64,000 bases of DNA from Streptomyces sp. DG2A-72 (lineage in GTDB: Bacteria > Actinomycetota > Actinomycetes > Streptomycetales > Streptomycetaceae), in NCBI RefSeq assembly GCF_030499575.1, contig NZ_JASTLC010000001.1, positions 3,186,001 to 3,250,000 of the forward strand, in the 5' to 3' direction. Shown piece by piece: positions 39,783-48,300 of the stretch; position 1 is the stretch's first letter, and every line of letters begins with the position of its first letter. A program made the translations under genes and the position numbers. The notes under the pieces were generated by a model. That model did no database searches, was not told the origin of the DNA, and saw nothing but the letters and a program-made list of their open reading frames with translations.

Positions 39783-42392
39783 TCAGACGGGTGTGGCGGG
39801 CTGGGGCAGGTCCTGCTCGTCCAGCAGCACGAGTTGTGCCGCCTCGGGCGCGGTCAGCTCGGCGACCCGCATGGCCTGACGTTCCGTCATGCTCTGGAAG
39901 AGCTGGCGAGCCGTGCGGCCGTTGCCGAACCGGTCGTTGCGCGGGATCAGTTCGACGTGCTCGGCCAGCGCCTTGCGGGCGGCCGTGCTGAGTTCGTACT
40001 GGTGGCGCTGGGCGTGGTGCTCGACGATGCTGACCAGTTCGGCCGTGGAGTAGTCGGCGAAGACCAGACTGCGGGTGAAGCGGGAGGACAGGCCGGGGTT
40101 GGAGCCGATGAAGCGGTCCATGTCGTCCGGGTATCCGGCGGCGATGACGACGACCTCGTCCCGGTGGTCCTCCATCAGCTTGACCAGGGTGGCGATCGCC
40201 TCGCCGCCGAAGTCGTTCGCGGTGCCGGCCGGGACCAGGGCGTACGCCTCGTCGATGAAGAGGACGCCACCCCGGGCGCGGTGGAAGGCCTCGGTGGTCT
40301 TCGGGCCGGTGTGGCCGACGTACTCGCCGACGAGGGCACTGCGGTCGACCTCGACCAGGTGGCCGCGGGCGAGCAGGCCGAGGGCCTTGAGGAGGCGCCC
40401 GTAGAGGCGGGCGACGGTCGTCTTGCCGGTGCCGGGGTTGCCGGCGAAGACCAGGTGGCGGCTGAGCGGCGGGGCGGGCAGGCCCGCCTGCTCGCGCAGC
40501 CGCACGGTCTGCATCAGCTTGACCATGCCACCGACGTCGCGTTTGACGCCGTCCAGGCCGACGAGTTCGTTCAGCTCGGCGAGCAGGTCCTCCAGGGTCT
40601 CCGGCTCGGGTTCGGGCTCGCCGTGCTGGGCCAGGCCGGGGGTGCCGGTCGCCGACTCGGCGGGGCCGGCCGGGGTTCCCGTGGGTGTGCGGGGTGCGGC
40701 GGGGGCCGTCGGCAGGTCCGAGAGCGTCGGGAGCAGGGCCGTGCCGACCCGGATCGCGGCGCAGTCCTCGAACTCCGGCTCGGCGCCCTCGGCAAGTTGC
40801 GCGTCGTGGCCGCAGTCGAAGACCCGGCAGCCCCGGAATCGCGGGGTGGCGCCGCGGGCCAGGTGCAGCGCGGGGAACGCGGTGTCGGACACATCGCAGT
40901 GGTCGAATGTGCCGCCGGACTCCTCGCCGACGAGGATGCCGTTCTTGCCGGTGCCTTCGATCCGTACGCCCCGCACCTCGGCCTGTGCCTTCCGCCCCAG
41001 AACCAGGCCGCCGGCCCCCGCCCCGGACACCCCGCCGCCCTCCATGACCAGCCGGGCCCCGGTGTCGACGGTCACGCCCGCGCCGCCCACCTCGGCGATA
41101 CGGGTACCGCGCAGCACGGCGACCGCGTCGGCCGCCAGCTCGACACCGCCCCGCCGCTGACCGGTCACCGAGCAGTCCAGGAGCTGCGACTCCCGGCCGG
41201 AGCGCACTCGTACGCCTGTCTCGCCGTCCTCCACGCGTACGGCGGCCAGCACCACCTGTGCCTTGTCGTCCACCTGCACTCCGCACGCCCGCGCCCCGGC
41301 CAGCGTGGTCCGGGTGACCTCGGCCTGCGTGCTCCCGGCGGCCACCAGGGCGTGCTCCCCGCTGCCGGTCACCCGGCAGCCGGTCACCAGCGCGACCGCC
41401 CGCTCGTCCAGGTGCAGGGCCGAGCCGCCCGTGCGGGCGAACAGCGAGTCGGTCAGCGTCACCGTCGTACCGCCGGCCGCCAGCAGCCCGCGGCCCGCCG
41501 GGTCCAGCACATGGCAGCCGCGTGCCGTCAGCCGGGACGCGTCGCCGGCCTCCAGGCCGTGGCCGCCCGCCCCGCTGATCCGGCAGTCCGTCAGTTCTGC
41601 CCGGGCCTCGTGCGAGACCTGGACACCGGAGCGGGCCACGCCCTCGATCCGGCACTCGGCCAGCAGCGCCTCGGCGGTGTCCTGGACGAGGATGCCGTTG
41701 CGTCCCGCGCCCACCAGGCGCGCGTCGCGCACCAGCAGCCGTGAACCGCCGCGAACCCGCAGCGCGGATCCGGAGTTCTCCTGGATCCGCAGCCGCTCGG
41801 CGAGCAGCACGGCCGTGCCGGACAGTACGGCGCCGATGCCGTCGACCGACTCGATCACCGTGTCCTCGACGCGGGCGCGGGCGTCCCCGGCGAGGTGCAG
41901 CGCGGTGTGCTGGGCACCGCTGAGCCGGGTCCCCCGCAGCACCAGCACTCCGCCGCCCAGCGGGTCCGCCAGCTCGGCGGTCAGGTCGCTGTCCAGGTCC
42001 AGGGCGGCGTTGGCGGCGGCTCCGGAGCCGTCCGGGGAGCCGAGCACCTCGATGCGGCCGTGGCCGAGCCGGCAGTCCTCCAGGCTGAGCCCGGCGGCGT
42101 CCTCGACCCGGATCAGCGCCTCCACGGGGTCGGCGCCGCGCAGCACCAGTCCGGTCAGCAGGCACTCCGGGGCGGTGACGGTGAGGGCGATGCCCGCCGG
42201 GGCCCGCAGGACGACCGAGCCGGGGCCGTACTCCGGCTCCAGCGTGACACGCCGGTCGAGCCGCAGGGTCTCCTCGTACTCGCCGGGCGCGACGGTGACG
42301 ACCGCGCCCGCGGGCGCGGCGGCGAGCGCCGAGGCGATGCTGCGGTGGGTGCCCCGGCCCTTGGGCGCGACCCTGATGGTCCGGTCCGTCAT
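39783..42392 (-). CDS. Right-handed beta-helix / AAA ATPase fusion (CbbX/EccA-like)
   Basis: An 869-aa cytoplasmic protein. Residues 1-560 are a pectate-lyase-like beta-helix: many 22-24-residue turns (for example LTDCRISGAGGHGLEAGDAS, VTRTTLAGARACGVQVDDKA). A Pro-rich linker leads to a CbbX/SpoVK-type AAA domain with LNELVGLDGVKRDVGGMVKL, Walker A GNPGTGKT (651-658), the pore-proximal YVGHTGPKT and Walker B GVLFIDEAYAL, then SRFTRSL and the sensor helix GNGRTARQLFQ. This AAA type is that of EccA in mycobacterial T7SS, which handles effectors before export. EccA has a TPR domain where this protein has the beta-helix. It overlaps the giant gene by ATGA, so the two are translated in step and probably bind each other. 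Confidence 0.85.
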   Translation of the reverse strand: MTDRTIRVAPKGRGTHRSIASALAAAPAGAVVTVAPGEYEETLRLDRRVTLEPEYGPGSVVLRAPAGIALTVTAPECLLTGLVLRGADPVEALIRVEDAAGLSLEDCRLGHGRIEVLGSPDGSGAAANAALDLDSDLTAELADPLGGGVLVLRGTRLSGAQHTALHLAGDARARVEDTVIESVDGIGAVLSGTAVLLAERLRIQENSGSALRVRGGSRLLVRDARLVGAGRNGILVQDTAEALLAECRIEGVARSGVQVSHEARAELTDCRISGAGGHGLEAGDASRLTARGCHVLDPAGRGLLAAGGTTVTLTDSLFARTGGSALHLDERAVALVTGCRVTGSGEHALVAAGSTQAEVTRTTLAGARACGVQVDDKAQVVLAAVRVEDGETGVRVRSGRESQLLDCSVTGQRRGGVELAADAVAVLRGTRIAEVGGAGVTVDTGARLVMEGGGVSGAGAGGLVLGRKAQAEVRGVRIEGTGKNGILVGEESGGTFDHCDVSDTAFPALHLARGATPRFRGCRVFDCGHDAQLAEGAEPEFEDCAAIRVGTALLPTLSDLPTAPAAPRTPTGTPAGPAESATGTPGLAQHGEPEPEPETLEDLLAELNELVGLDGVKRDVGGMVKLMQTVRLREQAGLPAPPLSRHLVFAGNPGTGKTTVARLYGRLLKALGLLARGHLVEVDRSALVGEYVGHTGPKTTEAFHRARGGVLFIDEAYALVPAGTANDFGGEAIATLVKLMEDHRDEVVVIAAGYPDDMDRFIGSNPGLSSRFTRSLVFADYSTAELVSIVEHHAQRHQYELSTAARKALAEHVELIPRNDRFGNGRTARQLFQSMTERQAMRVAELTAPEAAQLVLLDEQDLPQPATPV

Positions 42393-45300
42393 GCGCCGCC
42401 CCCGCTGTTTCCGACGTCCCCGACGACCGAGTCGCGGATCGCGCCCGTCAAGTACATGTTGGCGAAGATCTTGTTGGCCAGCTTGCCCATGCCCGCCACC
42501 ACGAAGATGTCGAAGAAGCCCTGGCGGTGGTACCAGCGGCCGGCGATGTTCTGGGTGATGATCGTCCGGGCGAGGCCGGTGGTGACGCCGCCGATCACGC
42601 CGGCCGCCGCACCGGCCGCGCCCACCAGCAGCGCGTCGGTGCCGTAGAGGTGGACGGTGTTGCCGTCCTTGTCCTTCACCCCGAAGATCGCCGCGCTCGC
42701 GCTGCCGCCGATGAAGCCGGACAGGGCGCCGCCGACGATGCTGAGGCCGAAGTCGTACGAGCCCGAGCGCCAGCGGGTGACCTTCTCGTTGCCCGCGAAC
42801 TCGCTCTGCCAGCTGTCGTCGTTGGGGCGGCGGGAGTAGGGCTGGCCCATGTCCATCTGGCCGAGACCCGTCTTCCAGGGCCCGCCCCGGAACGTGGCGA
42901 GGTGCCCGGCCGAGAGGGTGCCCTTGACGCCCGCGCTGACGGTCGCGCCGAAGGCCGCCTTGGCTACGTCGTTCCAGCCGAACTCGCTGCCGGTGGCGGC
43001 CGCGACGATGCCGTAGACGACCAGGTTCATGCTGAAGTCGAGCAGCCACTCCTGGCCCATCTCGACGGCGAGCATCTGGGCGGCCTTCCCGGCGAACGGG
43101 GTGTACACGGCCTCGCCGCCGACGCTGCGGCCGAAGTCCCAGCGGTTGGGTTCGCGCCACATCCGGCTGAAGCCGCGGTACTCGCCGAGCGCGCCGATGA
43201 AGTTGGTCTCACGGCCGATGAGCGTGGTCCGGCCGAAGGTGTCGGTGTTCCAGATGTATCCGGAGATGGCGCGCTGTTCGAGGAGTGTCGTGCCGTTCGG
43301 CCCGCCGTAGCGCCGCCACTGCTTGTGCCACTCCTCGCTCTCCAGGAAGGTGCCGTCGCCGAGATCGGTCTTGCGGCGGATGTCGATCCCGTTGTCGAAC
43401 TCCTTCCACACGTTGGAGTTGAAGGTCCCGCCCACGTCCGGCACGTACTCGCGCACCCGGAACGGCGCGTCGGTGGCCCAGCTGTGGATCGGTCCGGTGG
43501 CCGGGCGGGCCGGGATCTCCTGCACGGTCATGGTGTTGATGGTGGCCGGGTTGTTCGGGTCCGGAGTGGCCACCTGGTCCTGCCAGCGGGCGTCAGGCCG
43601 CCAGCCGGGGAGCACGTTGCCGTTGGAGTCGATCCAGTTCCGCACCCGGTGCGGGGCGCCGCCGCCGAAGTCCATGACGTTGCCGTGCCGGTCGATCTTG
43701 TTCCACTGCCAGGTCTCGGCGCCGGTGTTCGGGTCCCGGCTGACCCGCCAGGCGTCGACGGTGGTGCCGTCCCCCAGCAGCCGGTGCTCGCGGATCAGCC
43801 TTCCCCCGTCGAAGTCCTGGAACGACTCCTTGTCCCAGGCCCAGGTCTCCATGCCCCGCTGGTGCTGTGTCTGCCGGATGCCGTGGGTGCCGTTCGGGCC
43901 GTGCCATTCCAGGGTCTTGGCGCCCGCCGGGCCCGTGGCGGTGATCGTGATGGTGTTGTTGCCGCCGCCGGCCGGGTCGGGCCAGGTGTCCTTGCGGCCG
44001 ACGACCATGCCGTGGGGGTCGTACTTCGTCCAGTCGCCGGTGCCCGCGTGGACGTTCTGCTGGAAGGCGATGTCCCCGTTGCCCGCCTGGCCGTCCGGGC
44101 GGACGGCGGGGGCGGGCCGGTACTCGATCACCGTGCCGTCCTTGAAGCCGGTGCGGGCGACCTCCCACTGCTTGTTCGGGTCGGGCGAGTACCAGTCGCC
44201 GTCGGCACGGTTGGGGGTGAAGCGGTCCTGGAAGAGGATGTCGCCCCGCTGGTAGCCCTGCGGCACGTGGAAGTCGGCGGCCACGTACGTGCGGTGGCCG
44301 TCGAGCTTGCCCGCGCCCTCGGACCAGGGCAGGTAGTTGGCCTGCCGATTGACACCGTTCGGCAGCGGGACGTCGCCGACGGTGAGGTCGTTGCCGCTCG
44401 GCGTCTTGCCGGTCACCCGGACGACCTGTCCGTTCCTCGCGATGTCCGTCGTGACACCGCTCATGCTGACGAACCGCACACCCCGCTCGGGCAGTCCGCC
44501 GGCGGCGGGCGTGAGCTTCCACTCGTGGATCTGGTATCTGCCGTCGAAGCGCAGCCAGCTCGCGTCGGCCAGGCTGGTGGCCCGGTAGTCCCCGCTCATC
44601 GCCCAGCGGGCGAAGAACGGCGGGCGCTGCTCGGCGATCCGGTGGGTCTCCAGGAAGTTGCCGTTGCTCAGCGTCTCACCGCGGTCGATCTCCTTGCCGT
44701 GCGGCGAGTGGGACATCCAGTCCCGCTTGGGGATGCCGTCCGCGCCCATCTCCACCTGGAAGTAGCGGCGTACGTCGTGCGGGCTCGGAGCGAAGCGGCC
44801 GAACTTCTCGTGGACCACGGTGCTCGCGCCGGTCCTCGGGTGGGCCATGGTGTCCGTCCAGCCACGGCCCGGACCCCACTTCCTGGCCCCCTCGGCCAGG
44901 TGGTTGTAGTCCGCGTCGAAGCGGTGCCAGGTGCCGCGGCCCGCGCTCTGTGTCCAGACCGAACGGTCCAGGTTGGCCAGCACATGGCCGCCGTCCGGGT
45001 TCTGCTGGAAATGGCGGACGCGGGTGTCGACGCCCCGGATCGTGGTGACGTCGAAGTAGCTGCGGCCGCTCTCGCCCCAGTGCCGGGTGCCGTGGCGGAC
45101 CGCCGCGCCGGCCCCGTCGAACTCGGTCCACACACCGCGCTGGTTGAAGCGGCCGAAGGTGCCGACCCCGGCGGCGGAGTGGAAGGCGTCGATGGAGCCG
45201 CCGTTGCCGAACGGCAGCGGGCGGCGCTCGAACACCTCGGTGCCGGAGTGGCCGAGCAGCCGGACCCGGCCGTGGTCGATGCCCTTGAGGTCGACCGTCC

Positions 45301-48300
45301 CGCCGTCGTACCAGGGCCGGTTCCCGTTCGGTGGCACCGGGTTGCCGGCCGCGTCCAGGTGGATCCGCTGCCAGGTCGGCTTGGCGCCGCCCGCGGCCGG
45401 GTTCGGGTAGGTCACCTCGATGTGCTGGTTGGGCTTGATCTGGCCCTCGTGGATGACGTTGATCCGCTGGAAGTCGAGTCGGCCGTCGGCGTCGTACCGC
45501 TTGAACTCGCCCTGGTGCGGGGCGCCGACGCCGTCGACCCGGTACTGGCCGTTCGGCTCGCGGGTGACGTTGCCGGGTGTCGGGGTCAGGTCGGCGTCCA
45601 GGACGCGGAGCTGGTTCAGGTCCGTACGCAGGAAGCGGGTGCCGATGCCGTCGCCGAGCCGGACGGTGTCGTACAGGCGGGTTCCGTTCCCGTCGTCGAC
45701 GCGGAAGACGCCGCCCTGGCCGGTGTCGATCACGGAGCGGTCCAGCCTGCCGTCGTTGCCGTAGAGCTGGAAACCGCCGTCCGCCTGCTCCACACGGTGT
45801 CCGCCGCCGGGCCGCGCGGTGACCTTGATGTTCGGTATCTCGGCCAGGTTGTTGTCCACCAGCTCCAGGGCCCCGCCCGGGTGGGCGCGGACGTTCTGGC
45901 CGATCGGCGCACCGGCCGCGTTCTGGAGCCGGACGGTGTCGATGTCGACGCGGCCGTCCGCCGCCCGGTGGACACGGAGGGCGGTCGGGTGTTCGACGAG
46001 GAAACTGCCGTCGGCGCGGACGGTGAGGTGGGAGTTCGGGATGGCGGAGCCGTCGGCGTGCTTGAGTACGGCCGGTCCGTTGACCGGCGTGTGGACGAAC
46101 TCGCCGTTCGCATGGGGGGCGGTGCCGCCGGTCAGCTCCCGGACAGCGGCGGTGTGGTTGCCCCTGATGTCCACGGCGACATGGTCGTTGCCGCGGAGGA
46201 CGCGGAACCCGTTGCCGTCGCCCGACTGGGGGACGACGGTCGCGGTCGGGTGACCGTGCAGACGGGCCGTGCCGACGGGGTCGATCCGTAGCACTCCGCC
46301 GTTCAACGCGCCTCTGGTCAGCGGGAGTTCGTCGTACACGTGCCGGTAATCGGCGCCGTAGACGACCGTGCGATTGCCCGGCCCCGGAACGCGGTACTCG
46401 CCGCCGACATGCGTGATGCCGCCCGGCCGAGGTGCCCCCGCCACGTCGGTACGGACGATCCCCCCGGGCCGGCCCTCGACGGGCCTGTGGACGAACTCGC
46501 CGTCCGCCGCACCACCGTCCAGGCGGCGGGCGGTATGCGTCTGAACACCCGCCTCATTGACCACGATGTGCGGCTGACCGCCACCGTTCTCGATCCGGAA
46601 ACCGACCGGCTGCGTCTCCACACGAGCACCCGGCACCGGATTGCCACCCGCATCGAGCAGATCGTGAGTCGCACGAGTCCCCTCCGGGAAACGGACCAAG
46701 TTGCCGCCCGGCACCGGCAGAACCCGGTGCACATAACCCCCGTCGACCCCGTACACCCGCAGCCAGCTGCCGTTCGCCTCACCCACATGGAAACCACCGT
46801 TGCCCGGCAGAACCCTGACATTGACGCCGGGCCGACCCGTCACACCCACCGTGCCGTCGGCATCGATCCGCAGCACCCCATCGCCCAACGCGCCCCTGGT
46901 CAACGGGAGTTCGTCGTACACGTGCCGGTAATCGGCGCCGTAGACGACCGTGCGATTGCCCGGCCCCGGAACGCGGTACTCGCCGCCGACATGCGTGATG
47001 CCGCCCGGCCGGGGTGCCCCCGCCACGTCGGTACGGACGATCCCCCCGGGCCGGCCCTCGACGGGCCTGTGGACGAACTCGCCGTCCGCCGCACCACCGT
47101 CCAGGCGGCGGGCGGTATGCGTCTGAACACCCGCCTCATTGACCACGATGTGCGGCTGACCGCCACCGTTCTCGATCCGGAAACCGACCGGCTGCGTCTC
47201 CACCCGGGCACCCGGCACCGGATTGCCACCCGCATCGAGCAGATCGTGAGTCGTACGAGTCCCCTCCGGGAAACGGACCAAGTTGCCGCCCGGCACCGGC
47301 AGAACCCGGTGCACATAACCCCCGTCAGCCCCGTACACCCGCAGCCAGCTGCCGTTCGCCTCACCCACATGGAAACCACCGTTGCCCGGCAGAACCCTGA
47401 CATTGACGCCGGGCCGACCAGTCACACCCACCGTGCCGTCGGCATCGATCCGCAACACCCCATCGCCCAACGCGCCCCTGGTCAACGGGAGTTCGTCGTA
47501 CACGTGCCGGTAATCGGCGCCGTAGACGACCGTGCGATTGCCCGGCCCCGGAACGCGGTACTCGCCGCCGACATGCGTGATGCCGCCCGGCCGGGGTGCC
47601 CCCGCCACGTCGAGGTGCCGTATTCCGTTCGTGCCGCCCGGCAGTACGTCGATGCCGACCGTCGTACCGCCGAAGTGGCCGCCCTGCAGGGTGATCTGCC
47701 GCTCGGCGCCGACCAGACGGGTGCCGTGGGCGTCCACGTCGAAGTCCCAGTGGCGGGTCTCGCCGCCGTTGACGTACTCGACGCGGACGATGTTGTCCTG
47801 GCCGATCCGTTCCGCGCGCAGCCCCTGGACTCCGTTCGGGTTGACGATGTTCGGCCGGGAGCCGGGCGTGATGTCGACGCGGACGCCGTCCAGCCCGGGC
47901 ACGTTGACGGCGTGGGCGGGTGTGCTGTTGGTTCCGGAGGGTCCGGCCACGGTGGTGTGCGGCGGCGGGGCCTGAGGCGTGAGGGTCTGGAGCTCGATGC
48001 CCCGGACGACCTGGGTGCCGATCTGCTCGTGGTTCAGGGCGGCGTTCAGGTGGTAGTCGGTCCGGCGGACCGAGCCGTCGCCGAGGTCCTGCTCCACCCG
48101 CAGGAACTGGCCGCCTCCGCCCTGCGGTGTCTCGTAGGTCGCCCGGACTCCCGCAGTGGCGGGGACGACCCGCGGCCCGGTGGCCGTCGGGGTGACTTCG
48201 ACCCGCACGTCGGGCAGGCCGGGGATGTTGGTGAAGGTGTGCTGGAAGTCCAGCGCCTGGTCGTCCTGCATGAAGACCCGGATGGTGCGGTGCTGGTCAC

